Shown: positions 1 through 7,628 of the stretch, one piece after another
How positions within the stretch are numbered: position 1 is the first letter of the stretch
How the letters are laid out: every line of letters begins with the position of its first letter
Assembly (NCBI GenBank): GCA_013817465.1
Contig: JACDCP010000041.1
Coordinates: 1 to 14,253 of the forward strand
Direction of reading: 5' to 3'
DNA from: Gammaproteobacteria bacterium
GTDB taxonomy: Bacteria; Pseudomonadota; Gammaproteobacteria; Steroidobacterales; JACDCP01
DNA: 14,253 bases
Notes under the pieces: model-generated
Told to the model about the DNA's origin: nothing
The model's input: only the letters and a program-made list of their open reading frames with translations
Database searches by the model: none
Translations under genes and position numbers: made by a program

Positions 1-126
1 CTCACGCAGGGCGTCGCTTCGCTCACGCAGGGCGTCGCTTCGCTCACGCAGGGCGTCGCTTCGCTCACGCAGGGCGTCGCTTCGCTCACGCAGGGCGTCG
101 CTTCGCTCACGCAGGGCGTCGCGTCG
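1..126. repeat. 21-bp tandem repeat (minisatellite), six copies, running off the left edge
   Basis: Six head-to-tail copies of a 21-bp unit beginning CTCACGCAGGGCGTC occupy 1-21, 22-42, 43-63, 64-84, 85-105 and 106-126. The first five are identical; the last has one change (GCTTCG to GCGTCG). The array probably continues upstream of the window. Because 21 is a multiple of three, copy-number changes keep frame. The plus-strand frames read LTQGVAS, SRRASLR and HAGRRFA without stops, and one minus-strand frame reads RSDALRE. There are no spacers, so it is not CRISPR. Near-identity of the copies suggests recent expansion or homogenisation. Confidence 0.97.
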
Positions 127-143
127 CAGGCATGGAAGGAATC

Positions 144-974
144 ATGGGAAAGAGAAAACGCAGCAGGGATCGCGCGCGGCGCGCCACCATGGCCGAGCAG
201 GCCGATCGCCACGAACTTTACGAGCTGTCGGTGCAGAGCGTCGAGGACGAAATGGAGTTCCTCGAAGAAACCTATGCCGCTGTTCGCGGGCGCAAGCCGA
301 GAATCCTGCGCGAGGATTTTTGCGGCACGGCGGGAGCGGCCTGCCAGTGGGTGAAGGCTAACCGGCTGCATCATGCGATCGGTGTCGACATCGATGCCGA
401 CGTGCTCGAGTGGGGCCGGCAGCGGAACGTCGTAAAACTGTCGGAGGGGGAGCGCAAGAGGCTCCGCCTGCTATGTGACGACGTTGTGGCCGTGCGGGCA
501 GATCGCGCCGACCTCGTCATTGCGCTCAACTTCAGTTACTGGGTGTTCAAGACGCGCGAAAGCCTGCGCGACTATTTCAGTGCCGCCCGGCGCGGGCTCG
601 CCGACGACGGCCTGCTCATCATCGACGTCTTCGGCGGTTCCGATGCCTTCAAGGAATGTGAGGAAAAAACCCGGCACAAAGGCTTCACCTACGTCTGGGA
701 CCAGGCAAGCTACGAGCCGGTCAGCGGCGATTACGTCTGCCACATCCACTTTCGCTTTCCGGACGGCTCCCGGCTCGAGAAGGCATTCAGCTATGCATGG
801 CGGCTCTGGACGTTGCCCGAGATCCGCGAGCTTCTCGACGAAGCCGGCTTCCGGCGCTGCACCGTCTACTGGCAGGGCGAGGACGAGGACGGTGAAGCGA
901 GCGGCGAGTTTTCACCGGTCGAGCGAGGCGAGGCGGATCCGGCGTGGATCGCCTACGTCGTGGCAGAACGCTGA
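144..974 (+). CDS. Class I SAM-dependent methyltransferase
   Basis: A 276-residue soluble protein. The N-terminus is very basic (MGKRKRSRDRARR), followed by a MAEQADRHELYELSVQ segment typical of one family of uncharacterised methyltransferases. SAM-binding motif I is LREDFCGTA at about residues 55-63, and the acidic motif II residue lies in GVDID (about D83). A FSYWVFK segment and a DGLLIIDVFGG strand follow, as in Rossmann methyltransferases. The substrate is unknown. I place the start at 144 because GGAAGGA lies just ahead of it; ATG 132 is in frame but has no ribosome site, and ATG 189 would also lack one. The frame remains open leftward through the tandem repeat, so a longer N-terminus cannot be excluded. 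The methyltransferase assignment is firm; the biological role is not inferable. Confidence 0.88.
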   Translation: MGKRKRSRDRARRATMAEQADRHELYELSVQSVEDEMEFLEETYAAVRGRKPRILREDFCGTAGAACQWVKANRLHHAIGVDIDADVLEWGRQRNVVKLSEGERKRLRLLCDDVVAVRADRADLVIALNFSYWVFKTRESLRDYFSAARRGLADDGLLIIDVFGGSDAFKECEEKTRHKGFTYVWDQASYEPVSGDYVCHIHFRFPDGSRLEKAFSYAWRLWTLPEIRELLDEAGFRRCTVYWQGEDEDGEASGEFSPVERGEADPAWIAYVVAER

Positions 975-1064
975 GGATGATACCGCGTTCGGTGTTTCGA
1001 GCTATTCATCCGTGTACGAAATACCGAAACCCGGCACCGGTATCGCCCTGGGCGGGCGCTTCCG

Positions 1065-1070
1065 TATAAT
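1065..1070 (+). promoter_or_regulatory. Possible -10 box (TATAAT) ahead of the cyclase gene
   Basis: A perfect TATAAT sits 53 nt before the cyclase start in the 149-nt gap after the methyltransferase. No good -35 hexamer is found 15-18 nt upstream, so it is a candidate only. The rest of the gap shows no gene or convincing terminator. Confidence 0.35.
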
Positions 1071-1123
1071 GCATGGAGCAGACGTCGCGCGTTCCTAGAC
1101 TACACCGGGGCCTGCCGCTCTAA

Positions 1124-2023
1124 ATGGGCAAAGATATCGAACTCGCCATCCTGTTTGCCGACGTCGTGGGCAGCACCAGCCTCTATGAGCTCATGGGCGA
1201 GCTCAAGGCGCGCGACACGGTCGCCCACTGCATCGAGGTCATGAAGGATGCGACCGAGAAGCAGAACGGCACGGTCATCAAAACCATGGGCGACGAGGTC
1301 ATGGCGACGTTTCCCACCGCCGACTGTGCCCTCGGCGCGGCCTGCGAGATGCAGCAGACGATTTCGAGCGACCCGAGCCTGTCCGCTGGCGACAATCCGG
1401 TATCCATCCGCATCGGCTGTCACTTCGGCGCGGTCGTGCTAGAGAATCGCGACGTGTTCGGCTCGGCCGTGCACACTGCCAATCGCATGACCAGCCAGGC
1501 CAAGGCGAAACAGATCATCACCACCTCGCCGATGGTCGAGCGCTTGTCCGAAGACTGGCGATCGGCAGTTCGTCAGATCGACGTTGCCACGGTTCGGGGC
1601 CGCAGTGACGAGGTCGCCGTATACGAAGTCGTCTGGCAGCCGGACGAGGCGACCAGCATGCTGCCGACCATCCAATGGGACGCGACACGCGGCAGTGTCG
1701 GGCGCCTGAGCCTGCGTTTTCACGGGCGTGAAGTCGTCGTCGACGAAACGCATCCCCAGGTCTCCATGGGGCGCGCCGAGGACAACGATCTGGTCATCAA
1801 GGGCAATCTGATCTCGCGTTTGCACGCGCGCATCGAGGTCAACCGCAACAAGTTTCTGCTCGTCGACCAGAGCACGAACGGCACCTTCGTGCAGACCCGT
1901 CGCGGCGAGGAGCTGTTCGTGCGCCGCGACAGCATGCAGCTCAGCGGCGAGGGCGTGATCGGCCTCGGCCGCCTCGAGCAACCCGGCTCGAACCTCGCCA
2001 TCCATTTCAACCTGGAAGGATAA
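1124..2023 (+). CDS. Class III adenylate cyclase with C-terminal FHA domain
   Basis: 299 residues, no signal peptide or membrane segment. Residues about 5-165 form a class III cyclase homology domain: LAILFADVVGSTS carries metal-binding D13, and GTVIKTMGDEVMATF carries K53 and the second metal ligand D57. D110 in RDVFG matches the second adenine-selecting position, so ATP is the likely substrate and cAMP the likely product. The transition-state Arg (R121) is present, but the paired Asn is His117 (AVHTANRM instead of VNxAxR). Residues about 190-290 are an FHA phosphothreonine-binding domain with G216-R217, S231-R-x-H234 and N252-G-T. The FHA part suggests output or localisation controlled by a Ser/Thr kinase. 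An in-frame TAA directly before ATG 1124 fixes the earliest start, although the ribosome site is weak. The TAA stop overlaps a repeat. Confidence 0.9.
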   Translation: MGKDIELAILFADVVGSTSLYELMGELKARDTVAHCIEVMKDATEKQNGTVIKTMGDEVMATFPTADCALGAACEMQQTISSDPSLSAGDNPVSIRIGCHFGAVVLENRDVFGSAVHTANRMTSQAKAKQIITTSPMVERLSEDWRSAVRQIDVATVRGRSDEVAVYEVVWQPDEATSMLPTIQWDATRGSVGRLSLRFHGREVVVDETHPQVSMGRAEDNDLVIKGNLISRLHARIEVNRNKFLLVDQSTNGTFVQTRRGEELFVRRDSMQLSGEGVIGLGRLEQPGSNLAIHFNLEG

Positions 2024-2156
2024 TGGGGACATTTCTGATTTATTTCCCGGCGGCCTGCCGTCTGCTGCCACACGAAAAATGGGGACATTTCTGATTTAAT
2101 TGGCGATTCGATGCTGACTGCGCGCTGCCAGAAATTAAATCAGGAATGTCCCTATT
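2022..2156. repeat. REP-like repeat cluster between convergent cyclase and pckG
   Basis: Three copies of a roughly 21-23-bp unit with the core GGGGACATTYCTGATTTA: two direct copies at 2022-2042 and 2078-2100, and one inverted copy at 2134-2156 (as AGGGACATTCCTGATTTA on the minus strand). The second and third copies form a 23-bp inverted repeat with 21 matches and a 33-nt loop, so transcripts from either side could fold into a long hairpin. The outer copies overlap the stop codons of both flanking genes. It may act as a bidirectional terminator. The same unit recurs at 11586-11653. Confidence 0.9.
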
Positions 2157-3900
2157 ATCCGGCCAGCGCTTCGCGCACGGCCTCGTGCTCTTCCCTGAGC
2201 TTGTCCGGCAGTCGCTCGCCGTAGGCGTCGAGGTATTCGCCGAACTCGTCCATTTCGTTCCGCCACTTGCCGGTGTCCACGGCGAGCAGCGACTCGAGCG
2301 TCGCATCGCTGATGGCGAGCCCGCCCACATCGATGTCCTCCGCGTGCGGCACCAGGCCGATCGGCGTCGAGCGCGCGCCGACCCGACCCTCGCAGCGATC
2401 GATGATCCAGCGCAGCACGCGCAGGTTTTCACCGAAACCGGGCCATAGAAACTGCCCGTCGGCGTCCTGGCGGAACCAGTTGACGTGAAAAATGCCCGGC
2501 AGGTCGTCGGCCCGGTCCTCGAACGACAGCCAGTGCGACCAGTAGTCGGCGAAGTTGTAGCCGCAGAAGGGTTTCATGGCCATCGGGTCGCGCCGCACGA
2601 CGCCGACTTCGCCGGCCGCGGCCGCGGTGGTTTCGGAGGCGACGCTCGCTCCCACGAGCACGCCGTGCGCCCAGTCCTTCGCCTGATAAACGAGGGGCGC
2701 CAGCTCCCGGCGGCGGCCGCCGAACACGATCGCCGAGAGCGGCACGCCGTCCGGATGATCGGCGAGCGTCGAGTAGCTCGGGTTCTGTTTAGCGTCGACC
2801 GTGAAGCGCGAGTTCGGGTGCGCCGCCGGACCGTTGCCAGGCTCGTACGGCCGGCCCTGCCAGTCGATGGCCGGCTCACCGACGCGCTTGCCTTCCCACC
2901 ACGGCTCCTTGTCGGCCGTGAGCCCGACGTTGGTAAAGATCGCGTCGTGACGGATCATCTCGTAGGCATTGCGGTTGGTCTTCGCATTGGTGCCCGGGAC
3001 TACGCCGAAGTAGCCGGCTTCCGGGTTGATGGCGCGCAGCCGCCCGTCCCGGCCGACATGCAGCCAGGCGATGTCGTCGCCCAGAGTCCATATTTTCCAG
3101 CCTGCCTGCGACTCCGGTGGGATCAGCATGGCGAGATTGGTCTTGCCGCAGGCCGACGGAAACGCGCAGGCCAGGTAATGCGTCTCGCCGGCCGGACTCT
3201 CGACGCCGACGATGAGCATGTGCTCGGCGAGCCAGCCCTCGGCGCGCGCCTGCCAGCTCGCGATGCGCAGCGCGTGGCATTTCTTGCCGAGCAGCGCGTT
3301 GCCGCCGTAGCCCGAACCGAAGCTTTTGATGGTGAGCTCCTCGGGAAAATGCGTGATGAATCGCCGCTCGGGATCGAGATCGCCGATCGAATGCAGGCCT
3401 TTGACGAATCGCCCTTCGCGCTCGATGCGCTCCAGTGCCTCCTTCCCCATGCGCGTCATGAGCTTCATGTTGACGACCACGTACGGGCTGTCGGTGATCT
3501 CGACGCCGCAGCGGGCGAACGGAGACTCGATCGGCCCCATGCAGTAGGGGATGACATACAGCGTGCGGCCCTGCATGCAGCCGTCGAAGAGCGCGTCGAG
3601 TTTGCGGTGCGCATCCGCGGGCGCCATCCAGTGATTGTTCGGCCCGGCATCCTTCTCGTCCGACGTGCAGACGAAAGTCAAATGCTCCACCCGCGCCACG
3701 TCGGAAGGATCCGAGCGATGCAGAAAGCAGTTCGGGTTGGTATCGCGGTTGAGCTCCATGAGATCGCCGGTGTCGAGCATGAGCGCGACCAGGTCGTCGT
3801 ACTCCTTCTGCGAGCCGTCGCACCAGTGGATGTTCTTCGGCCGCGTCAGCCGGGCAACTTCGTCCACCCAGTCGTGAAGGGGTTTATTCCTGGATGTCAT
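2155..3900 (-). CDS. pckG: Phosphoenolpyruvate carboxykinase, GTP-dependent
   Basis: 581 residues, close to the usual size. It interconverts oxaloacetate plus GTP with phosphoenolpyruvate, GDP and CO2, the entry step of gluconeogenesis, in the cytosol. The GTP-type signature ACAFPSACGKTN is present, with the P-loop lysine at about residue 253 and the reactive cysteine two residues before it. Other family blocks seen are NNHWMAP, GCMQGRTLYVIPYCMGP, VEITDSPYVVVNMKLMTRMG, GFGENLRVLRWI and FHVNWFR. The ATP-type enzyme is unrelated, so there is little ambiguity. The start at 3900 is chosen because GAGAG lies 6 nt ahead and the next open residues upstream are repeat-derived; an in-frame ATG at 3921 lacks a ribosome site. 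It is convergent with the cyclase and divergent from the helicase. Its TAA stop overlaps a repeat copy. Confidence 0.97.
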   Translation of the reverse strand: MTSRNKPLHDWVDEVARLTRPKNIHWCDGSQKEYDDLVALMLDTGDLMELNRDTNPNCFLHRSDPSDVARVEHLTFVCTSDEKDAGPNNHWMAPADAHRKLDALFDGCMQGRTLYVIPYCMGPIESPFARCGVEITDSPYVVVNMKLMTRMGKEALERIEREGRFVKGLHSIGDLDPERRFITHFPEELTIKSFGSGYGGNALLGKKCHALRIASWQARAEGWLAEHMLIVGVESPAGETHYLACAFPSACGKTNLAMLIPPESQAGWKIWTLGDDIAWLHVGRDGRLRAINPEAGYFGVVPGTNAKTNRNAYEMIRHDAIFTNVGLTADKEPWWEGKRVGEPAIDWQGRPYEPGNGPAAHPNSRFTVDAKQNPSYSTLADHPDGVPLSAIVFGGRRRELAPLVYQAKDWAHGVLVGASVASETTAAAAGEVGVVRRDPMAMKPFCGYNFADYWSHWLSFEDRADDLPGIFHVNWFRQDADGQFLWPGFGENLRVLRWIIDRCEGRVGARSTPIGLVPHAEDIDVGGLAISDATLESLLAVDTGKWRNEMDEFGEYLDAYGERLPDKLREEHEAVREALAG

Positions 3901-3927
3901 GGAATGCTCTCGTTCATGCATAGGCAA

Positions 3928-3933
3928 ATTATA
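3928..3933 (-). promoter_or_regulatory. Possible -10 box (TATAAT) of pckG
   Basis: Minus-strand TATAAT lies 27 nt before the chosen pckG start, which would give a leader of about 20 nt holding the GAGAG ribosome site. No TTGACA-like hexamer is visible; the -35 position falls inside the repeat at 3944-4008. Confidence 0.45.
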
Positions 3934-3943
3934 GCGACAAACC

Positions 3944-4008
3944 GGGGTCAGACTGCGATTTCCTGTGAGAGGTGCTGCGGCCGTCGCCGACCGATGAAAT
4001 CGCAGTCT
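3944..4008. repeat. REP-like inverted repeat of the GGGGTCAGACTGCGATTT type
   Basis: GGGGTCAGACTGCGATTTC starts at 3944 and an inverted partner, GAAATCGCAGTCT, lies at 3996-4008. The perfect arms are 13 bp (3950-3962 and 3996-4008) with a 33-nt loop. It sits in the divergent gap between pckG and the helicase. The rest of that gap, 4009-4176, shows no convincing gene. Confidence 0.75.
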
Positions 4009-4176
4009 CACCGCCGATTGCGTGCAAGATGCGGGCCGTGATCGGAATTTCATTCGCGCGTCGCTGCTGGCGTTGACTGCGGCGGTCTTATCCGGCTGCT
4101 GCAGCCCGTTAAGCACGTCGCGCCGCAGCGGAAAACCGGTAGGATGCCGGGCATACGGGCAGAACCAGGGATTGCC

Positions 4177-6096
4177 ATGCACGATTTCGCCGCGATATTC
4201 GGCGCAGACGGACCGCTCAGGGCGCGTGTGGCCGGGTACGCGCCGCGAAGCGAGCAAATCGCCATGTGCGAGGCCGTCGCACAGGCGCTCGCAGACCGCG
4301 CGACGTTAATCGTGGAGGCGGGGACCGGAACGGGCAAGACCTTTGCGTATCTCGTGCCTGCCCTGCTGTCGGGGCGGCGGATCCTCATTTCCACTGGCAC
4401 GCGGGCGCTGCAGGATCAGCTCTACTGGCGCGACCTGCCGATGGTGACCGCCGCACTCGGCTGCCCGGCACGCGTCAGCCTGCTCAAAGGGCGGGCCAAT
4501 TACCTGTGCCGGCACCGGTTGCGTCAGGCGGAAGAGTCGGCGCCACGCCCGTCCCGCGATCTGGCCCGGGTGCGCGCGTGGGCAGCGCAGACGAAAAGCG
4601 GCGACATCGCCGGTGTGACCGAGCTGCGCGAAGGCTCGCCGGTATGGGGGCTGGTCACTTCGACCATCGACAACTGTCTCGGCCAGGACTGCCCGGAATA
4701 CGCTCGTTGCCACGTCGTGCAGGCCCGCCGGGAGGCGCTGGCAGCCGACATCGTGATCGTCAATCATCACCTGCTGCTCGCTGACCTCATGCTCAAGGAG
4801 GAAGGCTTCGGCGAGCTTCTGCCGGGGGCCGATGCGGTTATCGTCGACGAGGCTCATCAGCTCGCAGAGACCGCCGCGCAGTTCTTCGGCATCGCGCTCG
4901 GCAGCCGCCAGCTTATCGGGCTGGCCGAAGACATGCTGGCAGAGGTTCTCCGGGCGGGGCAGGATGTGCGCGTCTTCGGTGCGGCTGCGGACGATCTGGT
5001 CAAAGCCACCCGCGACCTGCGCCTGGTCTTCGACCGTGTGCCCGGCCGGATCGACTGGCAGGCATTTCCGGCGGATGCGGCTTCGCATCTGCTGCGGCTT
5101 CGCGAAGTTCTCGCGCACAGCACCGAAAAGCTCGCCGCCGTGTCAACACAGACTGCCGCCCTCGAGCACTGTCGCGCGCGCGCCGCCAATCTCGGTGAGC
5201 GGCTCGAGCAGCTCCTCGAAGAGGGGCCTGCCGCTGCCGTGCGCTGGGCGGAAATCACGCCGCGCGGCTTCACTTTGCGATTGACGCCGGTCGATATCGC
5301 GGAAGACATCGCCGGCCACATGGCCGCCCGGCCCGCGGCCTGGATTTTCACTTCCGCCACGCTGGCCGTCGGCGATGACTTCAGCCACTTCAGTGAGCGC
5401 CTTGGCCTCGAGGAACCGCAGACCTTGCGTCTCGACAGCCCATTCCCGTTTCGCGAACATGCCATGTTGTACTTGCCTGACGGCCTACCCGCGCCGGCCG
5501 CCCCGGAATACACGAGGCACGTCATAGAGGCGGCCCTGCCTGTGCTGGCTGCGAGCGGCGGCAGTGCATTTCTGCTTTTTACCAGCCACCGCGCGCTTCA
5601 GCGCGGAGCCGCCTTGCTGCGCGAGCGCCTCGTCGATCCGCTCCCGTTCCCCGTCCTCGTACAGGGTGACGCGCCGCGCGACGAGCTGCTGCGGCGGTTC
5701 CGCGCCGCCGGCAACGCGGTGCTGCTGGGCACGGGCAGTTTCTGGGAAGGCGTCGACGTGCGCGGCGATGCGTTGCGCGTGGTGGTCATCGACAAGCTGC
5801 CCTTTGCGCCGCCGGGCGACCCCTTGCTCAAGTGCCGCCTCGATGCCATCAGGCGCCGCGGCGGCAGCCCGTTCCTGGAGCAGCAGCTCCCGCAGGCGGC
5901 TCTCGCGCTCAAGCAGGGCGTCGGTCGCCTCATCCGCGATATGCAGGACACCGGCGTGGTCGTGCTTTGCGATCCTCGGCTGACAGGCAAAGGCTACGGC
6001 CGCCTGCTGCTGGCCAGCCTGCCATCGATGCAGCGGACGCGCCGGCTCGACGAGGTCGCAAAATTTCTCCAGCGCCACGGCCGTGCCGCGGCATGA
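4177..6096 (+). CDS. yoaA: ATP-dependent DNA helicase, DinG/YoaA (XPD-like) family
   Basis: 639 residues, matching YoaA (about 636 in E. coli). It is a superfamily 2 helicase expected to unwind DNA 5'-3' during damage tolerance and to carry a 4Fe-4S cluster. Motifs in order: Q-like region APRSEQ; Walker A EAGTGTGKT with K54; four candidate cluster cysteines C111, C167, C172 and C178; DEAH box VDEAH at D224-H227; TSATL in motif III; GSFWEGVDVRG in motif V; and QGVGRLIRD in motif VI at about 580-588. Start 4177 has an upstream AGGG at 6 nt spacing, whereas an in-frame ATG at 4144 has none. tsaB follows after 25 nt, so the two probably form an operon; the same pairing occurs in E. coli. The reading frame is intact and no key residue is missing. 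Confidence 0.93.
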   Translation: MHDFAAIFGADGPLRARVAGYAPRSEQIAMCEAVAQALADRATLIVEAGTGTGKTFAYLVPALLSGRRILISTGTRALQDQLYWRDLPMVTAALGCPARVSLLKGRANYLCRHRLRQAEESAPRPSRDLARVRAWAAQTKSGDIAGVTELREGSPVWGLVTSTIDNCLGQDCPEYARCHVVQARREALAADIVIVNHHLLLADLMLKEEGFGELLPGADAVIVDEAHQLAETAAQFFGIALGSRQLIGLAEDMLAEVLRAGQDVRVFGAAADDLVKATRDLRLVFDRVPGRIDWQAFPADAASHLLRLREVLAHSTEKLAAVSTQTAALEHCRARAANLGERLEQLLEEGPAAAVRWAEITPRGFTLRLTPVDIAEDIAGHMAARPAAWIFTSATLAVGDDFSHFSERLGLEEPQTLRLDSPFPFREHAMLYLPDGLPAPAAPEYTRHVIEAALPVLAASGGSAFLLFTSHRALQRGAALLRERLVDPLPFPVLVQGDAPRDELLRRFRAAGNAVLLGTGSFWEGVDVRGDALRVVVIDKLPFAPPGDPLLKCRLDAIRRRGGSPFLEQQLPQAALALKQGVGRLIRDMQDTGVVVLCDPRLTGKGYGRLLLASLPSMQRTRRLDEVAKFLQRHGRAAA

Positions 6097-6121
6097 GCAG
6101 CCCGCCGGGCTTGGTGCTCAA

Positions 6122-6832
6122 ATGAAGCTGCTCGCCGTCGACACGGCCACCGATGCCTGCTCGGCAGCCGTGCTCGTCGGCGACAGCGTCATCGAGCGAT
6201 ATGCGCTGGCGCCGCGCGATCACGCGCGGCGCATCCTGCCGATGATCGATGAGCTGCTGGCCGAGGCCGGGCTCAGCCTGCGCGGGCTCGATGCGCTGGC
6301 CTTCGGGCGGGGGCCGGGGGCTTTCACCGGCGTGCGTATCGCGGCCGGCGTCGTGCAGGGGCTGGCTCTCGGCACCGACCTTCCGGTCATAGCCGTGTCG
6401 GATCTCGCTGCAATTGCGCACGGCGCGATGCGCCGCCAGGGCTGGCCCGCCGTGCTCGCTGCGATGGATGCGCGCATGGGCGAAGTCTACTGGGGGGCAT
6501 TCCGGCGTGGCCCGGACGGCGCCGCCGAAGCTGCCGGAGCGGAGGCGGCCATTGCACCCCGGGATGTGACAGCTCCGCCCGGAGACTGGTACGGCGCGGG
6601 TTCGGCATGGGCTGTGTACGCGTCCGAGCTTCGCGCAGCCCTGGGGCTCGACTTCGAATTCGAAGGCGACTGCCTGCCGCAGGCCGCCGACGTTGCGCGG
6701 CTCGCCGCCCGGGATTTCGGTCGCGGTGTCGCGCTGTCGGCTGAAGAGGCGTTGCCAATATATCTGCGCGATCGCGTGACATGGTCGCGGTCGAGCGCCA
6801 CATCCGGCAGCGCCCCACCCGACATGGCTTGA
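6122..6832 (+). CDS. tsaB: tRNA threonylcarbamoyladenosine biosynthesis protein TsaB
   Basis: 236 residues, family usual about 230. TsaB is the non-catalytic ASKHA-fold partner of TsaD and TsaE that helps form the t6A37 modification of ANN-decoding tRNAs in the cytosol. The N-terminal MKLLAVDTATDACSAAV strand and the GRGPGAFTGVRIAAGVVQGLA segment (about 62-80) are diagnostic, and MDARMGEVYWGAF follows. The frame is open upstream to ATG 6083, but that start would overlap the helicase end, while ATG 6122 begins exactly at the conserved N-terminus. The ribosome site is weak, which suggests translation coupled to the helicase gene 25 nt before. The C-terminal tail (SSATSGSAPPDMA) is probably disordered. 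rimI, often next to tsaB, is absent here. Confidence 0.95.
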   Translation: MKLLAVDTATDACSAAVLVGDSVIERYALAPRDHARRILPMIDELLAEAGLSLRGLDALAFGRGPGAFTGVRIAAGVVQGLALGTDLPVIAVSDLAAIAHGAMRRQGWPAVLAAMDARMGEVYWGAFRRGPDGAAEAAGAEAAIAPRDVTAPPGDWYGAGSAWAVYASELRAALGLDFEFEGDCLPQAADVARLAARDFGRGVALSAEEALPIYLRDRVTWSRSSATSGSAPPDMA

Positions 6833-6858
6833 CCGGTGATGACCCGCGCGTTACAGGC

Positions 6859-6892
6859 GCGTAACCAAACTGTCATACTTTGCTGCTGCAAT
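6859..6892 (+). promoter_or_regulatory. Candidate Pho-box promoter of phoBR
   Basis: GCGTAAC-CAAA-CTGTCAT at 6859-6876 resembles the PhoB box (CTGTCAT, four AT-rich bases, second 7-mer). The second half is perfect and the first matches 3 of 7. After exactly 10 nt comes TGCAAT (6887-6892), a 4/6 match to TATAAT. This would place transcription start near 6899, after ATG 6891, which supports ATG 6921 as the phoB start. PhoB autoregulation is known in E. coli. Confidence 0.55.
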
Positions 6893-6920
6893 GGGCGCGC
6901 CGGTACTGAGCACTGACAGG

Positions 6921-7616
6921 ATGAGCGCGAAACACATACTGATCGTCGAGGACGAGGATCCGATCCGCGAGATGATCGCCTTCGGCCTGCGCCGTGCCGG
7001 CTTCGAGGTCGGCGAGGCGACGGACAGCCTGACAGCGCGCGCCCGGGTTGCCGATCGCCAGCCGGACCTGATGCTCGTCGACTGGATGTTGCCGGATCTG
7101 AGCGGACTCGAGCTGACCCGCGCGCTCAAGCGCGACGAGGCCACCCGGCACGTGCCGATCATCATGCTGACGGCGCGCTCCGAGGAGAGCGACAAGATCG
7201 CCGGCCTGAACGGCGGCGCCGATGATTATCTCACCAAGCCTTTCTCACCGCGCGAGCTGCTGGCCCGCATCAATGCCGTGCTGCGTCGCGCGTCGCCGTC
7301 GGGCGGCGAAGAAGTCCTGCGGGCAGGGGATCTCGCGCTCGACACGGCCGGTCATCGGGTCAGCGTCGGCGCGGAGACCATCAAGCTCGGGCCGACGGAA
7401 TACCGCCTGCTGCATTTCTTCATGACGCATCCGGAGCGTGTCTTCGCCCGCGGCCAGCTCCTCGACCGCATCTGGGGCGGCAATGTCTACGTCGAGGAGC
7501 GCACGGTCGACGTCCACATCCGGCGTTTGCGCAAAGCGCTGGCGCCATTCGGCTGCGACAGCCTGATCCAGACCGTGCGCGGCGCGGGCTACCGCTTTTC
7601 GACGCGCGGCGACTAG
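6921..7616 (+). CDS. phoB: Phosphate regulon response regulator PhoB
   Basis: 231 residues, E. coli PhoB 229. The receiver domain covers about 1-120, with acidic pocket E10-D11-E12, phosphoacceptor D54 (MLVDWMLP), T84 and K106 (LTKPFSP). An OmpR-type winged-helix DNA-binding domain covers about 130-230, including LGPTEYRLLHFFMTHPERVFARGQLLDRIWG and VDVHIRRLRKAL. The WMLP and IIMLTAR segments and the direct pairing with phoR separate it from other OmpR-family regulators. It binds Pho boxes and activates phosphate-acquisition genes. I prefer ATG 6921 over the in-frame ATG 6891 because the protein then begins MSAKHILIVEDE like its family and because of the -10 position; AGG sits unusually close to the ATG. 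phoR follows after 12 nt. Confidence 0.96.
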   Translation: MSAKHILIVEDEDPIREMIAFGLRRAGFEVGEATDSLTARARVADRQPDLMLVDWMLPDLSGLELTRALKRDEATRHVPIIMLTARSEESDKIAGLNGGADDYLTKPFSPRELLARINAVLRRASPSGGEEVLRAGDLALDTAGHRVSVGAETIKLGPTEYRLLHFFMTHPERVFARGQLLDRIWGGNVYVEERTVDVHIRRLRKALAPFGCDSLIQTVRGAGYRFSTRGD

Positions 7617-7628
7617 CAGCGGCCCCGG

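Noticed and set aside
1..126. CRISPR array
   Set aside because: The 21-bp units are contiguous with no spacers, so it is a simple tandem repeat.
475..1098. 207-codon frame overlapping the methyltransferase
   Set aside because: Ser/Arg/Pro-rich frame-shifted shadow of the methyltransferase, with no ribosome site.
2485..4041. 518-codon open frame antisense to pckG
   Set aside because: A GC-rich shadow of the strongly conserved PEP carboxykinase gene, with Arg- and Val-rich composition and no recognisable domain.
3901..4257. Upstream extension of the pckG reading frame by 119 codons
   Set aside because: It crosses the REP-like repeat and the helicase start, has no PEPCK similarity, and the protein begins normally at 3900 with a GAGAG ribosome site.
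4022..4309. Plus-strand frame starting MQDAG with a lipobox-like stretch (LLALTAAVLSGC)
   Set aside because: It overlaps the first 130 bases of the helicase gene in another frame, has no ribosome site, and the rest is unlike any protein; the lipobox is probably chance.
6850..6865. GTTAC/GTAAC inverted repeat as a tsaB terminator
   Set aside because: The stem is only 5 bp with no T-run, and it overlaps the candidate Pho box of phoB.
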